From Oryzobacter sp963834225 (GTDB lineage Bacteria; Actinomycetota; Actinomycetes; Actinomycetales; Dermatophilaceae): 64,000 bases of DNA. The position numbers and the translations under genes are program-made. The DNA lies in the NCBI GenBank assembly GCA_963834225.1, contig CAWIAT010000009.1, positions 744,001-808,000 on the forward strand, in the 5' to 3' direction. This document shows positions 29,124 through 38,389 of this stretch, in pieces (positions within the stretch are counted from its first letter, which is position 1; each line of letters opens with the position of its first letter). The notes under the pieces were generated by a model that saw nothing but the letters and a program-made list of their open reading frames with translations, had not been told where the DNA came from and did not search any database.

Positions 29124-30794
29124 TCAGACGGCCGCGGCGCGCGAGAGCGCCTCACGGGTCGCCCCGTGCCGCTCGAGCACCCGCTCGACCGGCTGGACGA
29201 TCCGCTCAGCCGGCGACGACCTCGATGGAGTCGCGCAGCCGTCGGTCCATGACCCGGCCGCGGCGGCGCGCACCGATGCCCGCGAGCCAGCGCGAGATCC
29301 CGGCGAGGAGCACCCCGCCGAGCAGTCCGCCGACGAGCAGCACCACCGGCACCGGGAGCACCCCCAGCGTCGGCGGCTCACCCACCACCGTGTCGAGCTG
29401 CAGCCAGGCCGAGGACGACGTAGAGCGCGAGCCAGAGCAGCCCGGCGACGGCGGTCGCGGCGAGGAGCAGCTGGAGCGCCCCGAGGACGCGCCACCACAC
29501 GGGCGAGCGGACGAAGAGCGAGGTCCCGACGACCGCCTGGTCGAGGGCGTCGCCGAGCGCGGCCCCCGGTGGGGTCGCGGCGTGCTCGACGGCCTCGGCC
29601 CACGGCGTCGGCAGCCCGGCCGCGGCCCGGTCGGCGAGCCGGCGGGTGGCGATGTCGACCGCCGCCCGTGCCGCGGGCGAGGGCGGCGGCAGCGAGGACC
29701 GGCCGAGGACGGAGCGGACGTCGGCGTCGGAGACCCGGATGTCGCGCCCGTCGAGCCGCAGCCGCCGCAGCGGTCGGGCCTTGAGTCGCTGGACCCACCG
29801 GGTGAACGGCCAGCCCGTGGCGGCGACGGCCTCCATCCGGTAGTCGCGCTTCACGGCCTCGACGACGGTGGGCACGCCGGCCGAGCGGGCGAGCGCCTCG
29901 AGGAGCTCGTCGCGCACCCCGGCCTCGACCCCTGCCTCCGACGCGGCGACGTGGTCGGTGAGCGCGTTGGCGGCCATCCGCACGTCGCCGGCGAGGCGCG
30001 ACCGGGCGGAGGTGCGGGCGGCGACGGCGTTGGCGAGGCGCTGCCGGAGCTCGTCGACGCCGTGACCGGTGGCGACCGACGTCGCGAGGACGGTGGCGCG
30101 CGGCACGCCGTCGCGCTCCATCAGCCGGACGAGGTCCGCGCGGCACTGCTCCACCTCGGCGACGGTGAGCCGGTCGGACTGGTTGAGGACGACGATCGTC
30201 ACGGCCTCGTGGGTGGCGAGCACCGCGACGTGGTCGTCGTGGAGCCGGGCGTCGGCGTACTTCTGCGGGTCGGTGACCCAGACGAAGAGGTCGACGAGCT
30301 CGAGGACGCGCTGGGCCTCGTCGCGGTTCGCCTCCTCGCGGGAGTCGAAGTCGGGCAGGTCGAGCAGCACGAGGCCGTCGAGGGAGCCGAGCTGGCCGGC
30401 GTCCTGGGCGGCGGTGTCGACGAGGTGGCGGGTGCCGACCCCGAGCCAGTCGAGCAGGGGTCCGGCGGGCTCGGTGCCCCAGACGGCAGCCGTGGGCGGT
30501 CGAGGTCGTCGGACGGCGCACGCCGACCTTCGCGACCTCCGTGCCGACGAGGGCGTTGAAGAGCGAGGACTTGCCGCTGCCGGTGGCGCCGGCGAGCGCG
30601 ACGACCGTGTGGCCACCGACGAGGGCGGTGCGCTCGGTGACCTTGGCGACGACGGCATCGGCGCGACGCCGTTCCTCGGCGGGGAGCTGCTCTCCCCCGG
30701 CGGTGACCGCCGCCGAGAGGGCGTCGGAGGCCGCGGCGAGGCGCTCGGGGGACACGACCGCACCTCGTGCCGAGCCCATCCGCAACGGGCTCAC
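29124..30794 (-). CDS. Membrane-anchored dynamin-like/YfjP-type GTPase, second of pair (three frameshifts)
   Basis: About 555 residues when reconstructed. G1 loop LAGATGSGKSSLFNALVG, G3 LLDLPDFDS and G4 VLNQSD are all present. The C-terminal half has two hydrophobic segments (VLGALQLLLAATAVAGLLWLA and LPVPVVLLVGGLLGGVLLA) and a basic tail. Single extra bases near 30495, 29400 and 29210 break the frame. The GTG at 30794 overlaps the stop of the partner GTPase gene. Adjacent GTPase pairs of this kind recall DynA/DynB of Streptomyces, which act at septa, but the resemblance is only by layout. The three breaks look technical, because all G motifs remain. Confidence 0.72.
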   Translation of the reverse strand: MSPLRMGSARGAVVSPERLAAASDALSAAVTAGGEQLPAEERRRADAVVAKVTERTALVGGHTVVALAGATGSGKSSLFNALVGTEVAKVGVRRPTTSTAHGCRLGHRARRTPARLARGRHPPPRRHRRPGRRPARLPRRPRAARPARLRLPRGGEPRRGPARPRARRPLRLGHRPAEVRRRPAPRRPRRGARHPRGRDDRRPQPVRPAHRRRGGAVPRGPRPADGARRRAARHRPRDVGRHRSRRRRAPAAPRQRRRRPHLRPVAPRRRRADGRQRAHRPRRRVGGRGRGRGARRAPRGARPLGRRAHRRRGREARLPDGGRRRHGLAVHPVGPATQGPTAAAAAARRARHPGLRRRRPLRPRPVLAAAALARGTGGGRHRHPPARRPGRGRAADAVGRGRRARRDPTGGRARRRPRPGGRRDLALRPLARVVARPRGAPAAPRRDRRRRAALARALRRPRPGCSSTRWWVSRRRWGCSRCRWCCSSADCSAGCSSPGSRAGSRASVRAAAAGSWTDGCATPSRSSPAERIVQPVERVLERHGATREALSRAAAV

Positions 30795-32504
30795 CGCACC
30801 ACCGCCCGGACCCGGGACGCGGCGCTCGACAGCTTGACCGCCTGGTCCGACGGCGCGACCGAGCCGGCGAGGGCGTCGTCGTAGCGCTGGCGCTCGGCGC
30901 CGTAGAGCTCGTCGGTCATCTCGAGGAGACGGCGCGCGGGCCTTGGTGGCCATGTCGCGGACCGCCTGGTCACCGAAGATCGCCTCGAGGACGCGCTGGG
31001 CGAGGATCGCGGTGCCGCCGGCGATGCCGATCTCGGCGCCGACGAGCCCGCCGGTGCTGCCGAAGGCGACGAGCATGAGGAACAGCCCGATCGCGTTGAC
31101 CCCGTACGCGGCGATGCGCGCGCTGGTCCGGCGCCCCGCGCCCTCGGACCGGACGAGCTCGAGGACGTCGCCCTGCCACTCGCGCACGAGCCGCTCGACC
31201 TCGGGACCGAGGTTCGCTGACGGCTTGGTGAGGTCCGGGTGGTCGCGCAGGACTGGGCGCGCCACCGGCGAGCCGCCGCCAGGAGCGCACCGTCTCGGAG
31301 GTCGCCGCCTCGGCGTTCGAGACGACGAGGGCGGCGACGCCCGTGTGCAGCGCCTCCCCCAGCGACCCCGAGGGCGGCGGCGTCCCCTTGACCGCGGCGG
31401 TGAGGCGGTCGCGCCACTTGGCGATGGTCGTCTCGACCTGGCGGAAGAACTCCCCGGTGCCGACGAACTCCTGCCACCGGGCGAGGACCTCGCCGCGCAG
31501 CAGGGTGCCGTCGGTCATCCCGTCGCCGACCCGACGGCGGGCCTCGGCGAAGGCGTCGTCGGCGGACTTGCGCAGGGCGGCGGCGGCGTCCTGCTGGTCA
31601 CGGCTGGCCACGACGAGCTCGGCGGTGCGGCCGGACGAGCGACTCGATGGCGCCGCGCAGGGTCTGGTTGACGACGATGGAGCGGGCCCGGGCGTCGCCG
31701 GCGAGGGCCTGGAGCCAGGCGCGCAGCGCGGGCCACGGCCTCCTCGGGGAGCCGGCCGTCGGCATCGAGGGTCGTCTCGGGGACGGTGAAGATCGGGGCC
31801 GTCGGGAGGCCCTGTTCGCGCAGCATGGCCGCGAGGTGCGGTCGGATCTCGTCGACGGCCTCGCCCGGGATGCGGTCGAGGACGATGGCGACGGCGGTGC
31901 CGCGGTCGGCGGCGGTGCGCAGGAGGTCCCACGGCACGGCATCGGCGTAGCGGGCGGCGGTGGTGACGAACAGCCAGAGGTCGGCGGCGGAGAGCAGCTG
32001 GGTCGCGACGGCGCGGTTCGCGGAGACGACGGAGTCGATGTCGGGGGCGTCGAGCAGGGCCATCCCGGCCGGCAGCGCCGTCGACTCGACGAGGCGCACG
32101 GTGCCGTGCTGCTCGTCGTCGACCGTGCCGCCGGTGACCCGCGCGAGGTCGGGCAGGATGCGCGCGTCCTCGAACCAGTGCCGGTCGTCGGGGTGGTGGA
32201 CGAGGACGGGCGAGGTGGTCGTGGGCCGCAGCACGCCGGACCGGCTCACCGTGGACCCGATGACCGAGTTGACGAGGGTCGACTTGCCGGCGCCGGTGGA
32301 GCCGCCGACGACCGCGAGCAGCGGGGCGTCGAGGCTGCGCAGGCGCGGGACGACGTAGTCGTCGAGCTGCTGGAGGAGCGCCCGGCGCGAGGCCTCGGCC
32401 CGCGCTCGGGTCGGCACGTCGAGGGGCAGGCTCGCGCGGTCGACGGCCTCCCGCAGGGTCTCGACGGCGGAGACCAGTCCCTCGACCTCCCCGACCACTG
32501 TCAC
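30791..32504 (-). CDS. Dynamin-like GTPase, first of pair (four frameshifts)
   Basis: About 570 residues when the frame is followed through shifts near 31735, 31640, 31270 and 30940, each equivalent to one extra base. G1 is VVGGSTGAGKSTLVNSVIG, with RPTTTSPVLVHHP as switch I, LLDAPDIDS as G3 and IVLDRIP in the G4 position. An alpha-helical stalk-like region follows (FFRQVETTIAKWRDRL). A hydrophobic hairpin (IGLFLMLVAFGSTGGLVGAEIG) could insert in membrane, as in bacterial dynamins. The start is the GTG at 32504. It is co-transcribed with the second GTPase (GTGA overlap), so a hetero-oligomer is plausible. It is divergent from thpR. Confidence 0.7.
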
Positions 32505-32599
32505 ACCGTCAAGCCTAACGACCCCGGCAGGGTGCTCTCGCCATTCGGCGGGGCGCGGCGGGGACCGCACTCGTCGCGCAGGCAGGAGAGGATGGCGCC

Positions 32600-33156
32600 G
32601 TGCGCCTCTTCGTCTCGGTCGACCTCCCGGAGCACGTCGCCGAGGACCTCGACGACTTCCTCGACGTGCGGCGCGACGCGGGCACCGACCTCCGGTGGTC
32701 GGCGGCGCACCAGTGGCACGTCACCCTGGCCTTCATGGGCGCTGCCCCGGAGCGGGTCGTCGAGGACCTCGTCGAGGGGGTGGCCGCTGCTGCCGCGCGG
32801 ACGGCGCCGTGTCGCTGGCGGTGGCGGGCGGCGGGTGCTTCCCGGACGTCGCGCGGGCCCGGGTGCTCTTCGCCGGCCTCGAGGGCGGGGCTTCGCTCGG
32901 TCCGCTGGCGCGGTCGGTGCGAGCCGCCTGCTCCGTCGTCGGCGCGGCTCCCGAGGGCGGCCCGTTCCTCCCGCACGTCACCCTGGCGCGGCTCCCCCGC
33001 CCGGTCGACGCGAGCCGGTGGGTGCGCGTCCTCGACGGCTACCGCGGACCGTCGTGGACCGTCGAGGACGTGGCGGTCGTCGCGTCGCACCTCCCCCGCG
33101 AGCGCGGTCACCGGCCGCGCCACGAGGTGCTCGCCCGCCTCCCCCTCGGTGGGTGA
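32600..33156 (+). CDS. thpR: RNA 2',3'-cyclic phosphodiesterase (2'-5' RNA ligase family, ThpR), frameshifted
   Basis: About 185 residues with the two H-x-T motifs of the 2H phosphoesterase family: HVTLAFM near 48 and HVTLARL near 126. ThpR proteins hydrolyse 2',3'-cyclic phosphate ends of RNA and can ligate tRNA halves. The N-terminus MRLFVSVDLPEHVAEDL is typical, from the GTG at 32600 with GGAGAGGA upstream. One base appears to be missing near 32805 between ARTAP and SLAVAGGG. Both catalytic motifs survive, so I treat it as a sequence error. It lies 65 bases before tRNA-Arg. Confidence 0.8.
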
Positions 33157-33221
33157 GGTGCCGTCCGGCCGCGCTCTCGCGCACCTAGACTGGCGGCGGC
33201 ATCCGGCCGACCGGGTGCCCG

Positions 33222-33295
33222 GCCCCCGTAGCTCAGCCGGATAGAGCAAGAGCCTTCTAATCTCGAGGTCGCAGGTTCGAGTCCTGCCGGGGGCA
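33222..33295 (+). tRNA. tRNA-Arg (anticodon TCT)
   Basis: Complete cloverleaf of 74 nucleotides. Acceptor arms GCCCCCG and CGGGGGC, D-stem GCTC/GAGC, T-stem GCAGG/CCTGC with TTCGAGT loop, and anticodon loop CTTCTAA giving TCT for AGA codons. The anticodon stem AGAGC/TCTCG has only three Watson-Crick pairs, with A-G and C-T mismatches at its ends. CCA is not encoded. Confidence 0.93.
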
Positions 33296-33409
33296 CCTGC
33301 GCCGCGGGCGCGAAGCGCCCTGGCGCAGCGCCCCCGGCATGACGACGGGAGGCGGCGTCCGGGGGTGAGGCACGAACCCGCGGACCCGGCGGATCCTGCC
33401 GGGGGCACC
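33282..33409 (+). repeat. 16-bp direct repeat of the tRNA-Arg 3' end (att-like)
   Basis: The sequence TCCTGCCGGGGGCACC occurs at 33282-33297, covering the T-arm and acceptor end of tRNA-Arg, and again exactly at 33394-33409. Duplication of a tRNA 3' end is what integrase-mediated insertion leaves behind. Only 96 bases lie between the copies and they contain no gene, so if this is an att pair the element is gone. Confidence 0.5.
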
Positions 33410-33438
33410 CTCATCCCAGTGCTTCACCCCGGAAAGGC

Positions 33439-33474
33439 GCTCTTCCCCCCGGTTTGCTTCCCGGGGTGAAGAGC
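33439..33474. terminator. Rho-independent terminator between tRNA-Arg and the M20 gene
   Basis: Stem arms of 14 bases, GCTCTTCCCCCCGG (33439-33452) and CCGGGGTGAAGAGC (33461-33474), with one mismatch, then CCCCTTTT. It sits between convergent units. A second left arm at 33422-33432 can pair with the same right arm, and a 19-base palindrome follows at 33479-33497. Confidence 0.6.
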
Positions 33475-33546
33475 CCCTTTTCGGGGTGACCCCGAAATTC
33501 GCACCACTCGTGGGGCGAGGGCCTCGGTCGGCCTGGGGCCGCGAGG

Positions 33547-34763
33547 TCAGCCGGTGGCGAGCTGGCGGGTCCGGCGCAGGGCCAGCTCGGCGAGGGCCGC
33601 CGCGACGTCGGGCACGACCGAATCGTCGAACGCCGCCCGCGGCGAGTGGTTGTCCTCGACGAGCGTGAGGTCGTCGAGGACCGCGGCCCCGATGTTGAGG
33701 TAGCAGCCCGGCACCTCGTCGAGGACGAAGGACATGTCCTCCGAGCCCGCCTCGGGGTTGACCATGTCGGCCCAGCGGTCCTCGCCGAAGAGGTCGACGA
33801 CGGTCTCGCGCGCGAAGTCGAACTCGGCCTCGTCGTTGACGGTCACGGGGTACCCGTTGCCGATCGTCACCTCGGCGGTCATGCCGTGGGCCGCCGCGAT
33901 GCCCTGGGCGACGCGCGTCATCACCTCGTGGGCCTTGGCGCGGTGCTCCTTGGAGAAGGTCCGCAGGGTCGCGTCGATGACGGCGTCGTCCGGGATGATG
34001 TTGTCCTTCGTCCCGGCGGCGACCTTGCCGACGGTGAGGACGACCGGGTCCCAGATGCTGAACTGCCGGGTCACGGCGGTGTGGAAGGCGAGGACGACCT
34101 CGCACGCGACGGGCACCGGGTCGCGCGTCTTCTCCGGGGCGGACCCGTGGCCGCCGTGCCCCTTGACGACGACGTGGATCTCGTCGGCCGCCGCCATCAG
34201 CGGCCCGGGCCGGCCGAACCACGTGCCCCGCGGGAAGTCGGCCGAGTACACGTGCACGGCGTACGCGGCGTCGACCCGGCGACCGGCGGCCTCGAGCAGC
34301 CCCTCACGCGATCATCGGCTCGGCGCCGCCCGGCCCCTCCTCGGCCGGCTGGAACATGAGGACGACGTCGCCGACGAGCTGGTCCCGCAGCTCGTCCAGG
34401 ATGCGGGCCGCACCGACGAGCCCCGCCACGTGGAGGTCGTGGCCGCAGGCGTGCATCGCCCCGGACCGCTCCGGACGTAGTCGACGTCGACCTCCTCGGT
34501 CACCGGCAGCGCGTCCATGTCCCCGCGCAGCAGCACGACGGGCCGCTCGCCCTCGTGCCGGCGCCCGGCCGCGCAGCACCGCGACGACCGAGCTGAGCGA
34601 CTCCCCCGTCGTCACCTCGAGGTCGATCCCGTCGAGGGCGTCGAGGACCGACCCGCTGCGTGTCCGGCAGGTGCAGCCCGAGCTCGGGGATCCGGTGCAG
34701 CGCGCGGCGCAGGTCGACGAGCTCGGGTCCGATGCGCGTGGAGACGGCGAGGGCGTCGGTCAC
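33547..34763 (-). CDS. M20-family amidohydrolase/peptidase (four frameshifts)
   Basis: About 405 residues when reconstructed, a zinc amidohydrolase of the HipO/AbgA-like branch of M20D. It shows LRRALHRIPELGLHL at the N-terminus, LLRGDMDALPVTEE, the metal-binding MHACGHDLHVAGL, QPAEEGPGGA, then the dimerisation domain, and EDMSFVLDEVPGCYLNIG near the end. The N-terminal third is broken near 34665, 34580, 34475 and 34312. One of these is a missing base, the others are extra bases. The start is the GTG at 34763 (VTDALAVSTRIG). The substrate is probably an N-acyl amino acid or similar amide. All metal ligands are present, so the breaks are probably technical. Confidence 0.8.
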
Positions 34764-34818
34764 GGTGGTCTTCCGGTGGGGGTGCGAACGAGGCCCGCCG
34801 GCGCGGGCCCGGCCGGGG

Positions 34819-35983
34819 TCAGGGGACGGCAGGCCGACGAACTCGGCCCGCCGCGCGGTCAGCGTGTGCAGCAGCTCGCGCTCGTGCTCGACCGCGTGGG
34901 CGTCGGCGGCCGGGTGGTGCATCCGGCGGCGCAGCAGGGCGAGCTCGCTCGCGGTGTCCTGGAACGCGCGCATCGAGGCGAGCCCGGTGCGGCCGGAGTT
35001 CGCCCGTGGCCCACTGGCGCGCCTCACGGCGGCGGGTCATCGACGCGAGCATCGCGACCTCGCCCGGTGAGAGCCAGCCGGCGTCCGAGTAGGGCCGCAG
35101 GAACTGCCCGATGAGGCGGCCCTCGCTGCCGCCGGGCCCACACGACGAACGCGACGAAGGCGAGGAAGACGGGCACCTCGACGAGGAGGTAGACGACGAG
35201 GAGGCCCTGACCGCCCGTCACCGCCGCGAGGTTCCACAGGGCGTGCGCGAGGACCGCGAGGACGTAGCCGCCGAGCGGCGCGAGGAGGCGCGGCAGCCAG
35301 GTCCGGCTCGTCGCCGCGACGCCGATGCCGACGCCGATGAGGATCGTGAACATCGGGTGGGCGAACGGCGAGAGGAGGCATCGGGCGACGAAGGTGGCGG
35401 TCAGCGCCTCGCCGCCGCCCTCGGTGTACGCCGTCGCGAGGTACTGGATGTTCTCGGTGAAGGCGAAGCCGGCCGCCGTGACGCCGGCGTAGACCATGCC
35501 GTCGGTGATGCCGTCGAACTCGCGACGCCGGAACCACCACACGAGCAGGACGAGCAGCCCCTTGGCGGCCTCCTCGACGACCGGGGCGACGACGACGGCC
35601 GTCGTGGCCAGCGCCGCGTCGGGGTCGGAGGCCGCCTCGAGGACGGCGATGGCGCTCGGTGTTGTCACCGCCGCGACGATCGCGGCGACGAGGGCGCCCC
35701 AGAGGAAGGCGCCGAGGAGGTAGCGGGTCGGCTCGGACTCGAAGCGGTCGAGCCACAGGAAGGTCGGGACGACGACGCCGAGCGGGATGAGCGCGACGGC
35801 GAGCGCGAGCAGGGCGGTCTGGACGCCGAACGCCGCACCGAAGTACGCGGAGACGACGAGCGCCGCGAGGACGAACCCCACGCCGGCCACGCCGGTGAGC
35901 ACCCACCGTCGGATGCCCGCCCGGGCGGTCGGTGCACGGTGGGCCGCGGGCCGGCCGACCGCGGTCGCGAGGTCCCCACTCAT
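34819..35983 (-). CDS. PrsW-family intramembrane metalloprotease (frameshifted near C-terminus)
   Basis: The intact part (35983 to about 35135) has about eight TM segments. It carries the PrsW hallmarks VVEEAAKGLLVL with the paired glutamates, FTENIQYL, and HPMFTILIG/HALWN histidines. PrsW proteases cut anti-sigma factors or related membrane substrates. Beyond 35135 one extra base shifts the frame; the tail then reads SEGRLIGQFLRPYSDAG and LASMTRRREARQWA. A second extra base near 35005 leads to the helical end ELALLRRRMHHPAADAH. The stop is inferred at 34819 if one C is missing in a C-run there. It is divergent from orn. Confidence 0.75.
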
Positions 35984-36063
35984 GGCACGCGACCCTAGTG
36001 GAGCCCCGACTCGCGTGGTCTCCGGCCGCAGGTCCCCACCGTGGCGCCCCTAGCATGGCCCCC

Positions 36064-36745
36064 ATGACGACCGCGGCGACCGACCGCTCCACCGCCGACC
36101 GCATCGTGTGGATCGACTGCGAGATGACCGGGCTCTCCCTCGAGGACGACGCCCTCGTCGAGGTCGCCGCCCTCGTCACCGACTACGAGCTGACCGTCCT
36201 CGGCGACGGCGTCGACGTCGTCATCCGTCCCCCGGACGCCGCGCTCGAGCAGATGGGCGACTTCGTCCGCGAGATGCACACCGGCTCGGGCCTCCTCGAC
36301 GCCCTCGAGGCCGGCACGACCATCGAGGAGGCGCAGCGCCTCGTCCTCGACTACGTCAGGGAGTGGGTCCCCGAGCCGCGCAAGGCGCCGCTCGGCGGCA
36401 ACACCGTCGCGCACCGACCGGGCCTTCCTCGCGCGCGACATGGCCGAGCTCGAGAGCCACCTGCACTACCGGATCATCGACGTCTCCTCGATCAAGGAGC
36501 TCTCCCGCCGCTGGTTCCCCCGCGCCTACTTCGCCGCCCCGGCCAAGAGCGGCGGGCACCGGGCGCTGGCCGACATCCGCGAGTCGATCGCCGAGCTGCG
36601 CTACTACCGCCAGGCCGTCTTCGTGCCCCCCCCGGCCCGTTCGACCGAGGAGGCCCGCGGCCATCGCCGCTCGGCACGTCGTCGACCACGGGACGCCCGC
36701 CGCGGCGGTGTCCGGGCGGGCGTGGTCGGGAGCACCCCGGCGTAA
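36064..36745 (+). CDS. orn: Oligoribonuclease (frameshifted)
   Basis: About 215 residues. DEDDh 3'-5' exonuclease that degrades two- to five-nucleotide RNAs and pGpG. WIDCEMTGL gives Asp18 and Glu20. The next Asp lies in NTVAH-DRAFLARDM, which is only readable after skipping one extra base near 36415. HRALADIRESI supplies the His and last Asp. Another extra base near 36650 precedes AIAARHVVDHGTP, and the exact C-terminus (stop taken at 36745) is unsure. orn beside tRNA-His is the arrangement also seen in mycobacteria. Orn is usually important for growth, so true inactivation is unlikely. Confidence 0.85.
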
Positions 36746-36807
36746 CCGGTACGATGGTTCGCGCTACGGGCGCACCGCCATCATTCGATGCCGACGCGCC
36801 CGTCGTG

Positions 36808-36880
36808 GTGGGTATAGCTCAGCTGGTAGAGCACCGCGTTGTGGTCGCGGGGGCCGCGGGTTCAAGTCCCGTTACTCACC
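36808..36880 (+). tRNA. tRNA-His (anticodon GTG)
   Basis: 73 nucleotides. Acceptor arms GTGGGTA and TACTCAC (one G-T pair), anticodon loop TTGTGGT giving GTG, and T-loop TTCAAGT. A G immediately upstream (36807) can serve as the histidine-specific G-1 opposite the C discriminator. It follows orn. Confidence 0.94.
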
Positions 36881-36889
36881 CCTGCTCAG

Positions 36890-36927
36890 GAAGCCCCTGA
36901 CCTGCGGTGACGCGGGTCAGGGGCTTC
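36890..36927. terminator. Strong hairpin after tRNA-His
   Basis: Perfect 13-base arms GAAGCCCCTGACC and GGTCAGGGGCTTC around a 12-base loop, just after tRNA-His and facing the end of the MFS gene. There is no T-run, but stability and position suit a bidirectional terminator. Confidence 0.55.
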
Positions 36928-36951
36928 GTCGTGGGTGGAGGGCGGAGGTCC

Positions 36952-38389
36952 TCAGCCGGCCTGCGCGGCCCGCGGGACCGCGGCCCGCTGCGGGCCGGCT
37001 GGCGAGCCCGAGGCTGACCACGGCGCACGCGGCGGCGGTCGCGGCGATCACGGTCCAGGAGCGGTGGAAGGCGTCGAGGGCCTCGGCCGGTCCCGGGCTC
37101 GCCCAGGACCGCGACGAGCACGGCGACGCCCGAGGACGGCCCCGAGCTGCCGCGCGGTCGCGCCGACCGCGCTGCCGGCCCCGAACTGCTGCGGCTGCAG
37201 CGACTGGGCACCCGCGGCGCCGAGGGTGGGCAGGGCGAAGCCGATCGCGAGGCCGACCAGGACCGAGCCCGGCAGGAAGTCCGCGACGTACGACGGGTCG
37301 GTGCCGGTGCGCAGCGACGAACCAGCCCACGCCGGCCGCCATCGACAGCGCCCCGGGCACGACCAGGACCCGGAAGCCGTAGCGGTCGGCCAGGCGGCCG
37401 GTGATCGGCGACAGTGCGGCGGCCAGCAGCGGGCTGGGCAGGACCGCCAGGGCGGTGCGCAGCACGGAGTACTGCCAGACCCCGGTCAGGAACAGCACGT
37501 TGCACAGGATGACCGCGAAGAACGCGGCCGAGAAGAGCAGCAGCGCGAGCGTGGCGACCGAGAAGGTGCGCACGGCGAAGAGCCGGACGGGCAGCACGGG
37601 GTTGGGGTGGCGCAGCGCGCGGACGACGAGCACCGGCACCAGCACGGCGGCCACGAGGAGCGACCCCGACGACCCGCCACGAGTCCCACCCCCACTCGCC
37701 GCCCTGGACCAGGCCGAGGGAGAGCAGGCCGAAGACCGCGGTCACCAGCACGACGCCCAGGACGTCGACCGGGCCGGGGTCGCGATCGCGGTCGACTCCC
37801 GCAGCAGGGCCCGGCCGACGAGCACGGCGACCACGAGCAGCGGGACGTTGATGAGGAAGACCCAGCGCCAGCCCGGTCCCTCGACGAGCAGGGCGCCCAG
37901 GGTGGGCCCGACGGCGGCCGCGACCCCGCCGGCGGCGCCCCACAGGCCCGACCGCCCCGGCCCGACGCGACGCGGGGAACTCCGGCAGCAGCAGGGCCAG
38001 CGAGGCCGGCACGAGCAGCGCCGCCCCGACCGCCTGCGCCACGCGGGCGGCGACCAGCAGCGCCACCGACGGGGCCAGCCCGCACAGGGCGGACCCGATC
38101 CCGAAGACGACCAGCCCGGCCAGGAAGACCGCTTGCGCCCGCGGGCGTCGGCGAGGCGACCGGTCGTGACGAGCAGGGCCCCGAACACGACGGCGTACGC
38201 GTTGAGCACCCAGGACAGGTCGGCCCGGTTGGCCTCGGGGAAGTCGGCCGACAGCGCCGGGAAGGCGATGTTGACCACCGTGGCGTCGAGGAAGACGACG
38301 AAGACGCCGGCGGCGGTCACGGCCATGACCCGCCAGGCCCGCGCGGGGACGCGCTCGACGACCTCGAGGACGCCGTCCGGGGCGCTCAC
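36952..38389 (-). CDS. MFS multidrug efflux transporter, DHA2/EmrB-QacA type (multiple frameshifts)
   Basis: About 480 residues when reconstructed, 12-14 TM helices. The N-terminus has AGVFVVFLDATVVNIAFPAL and the motif A region TGRLADARGRK. Later fragments read VFLAGLVVFGIGSALCGLAPS, GWRWVFLINVPLLVVAVLV (DHA2 motif) and LALLLFSAAFFAVILCNVLFLTG. At least five shifts of one base (near 38140, 37970, 37785, 37675 and 37320-37100) split it, some extra and some missing bases. The start GTG at 38389 overlaps the SDR stop as GTGA. The divergent TetR and two palindromes suggest drug-inducible control. Function as exporter is inferred from family. Confidence 0.75.

Noticed and set aside
33282..33409. 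A prophage or integrative element at tRNA-Arg
   Set aside because: No integrase, phage gene or cargo lies between the repeats; only 96 non-coding bases are enclosed.
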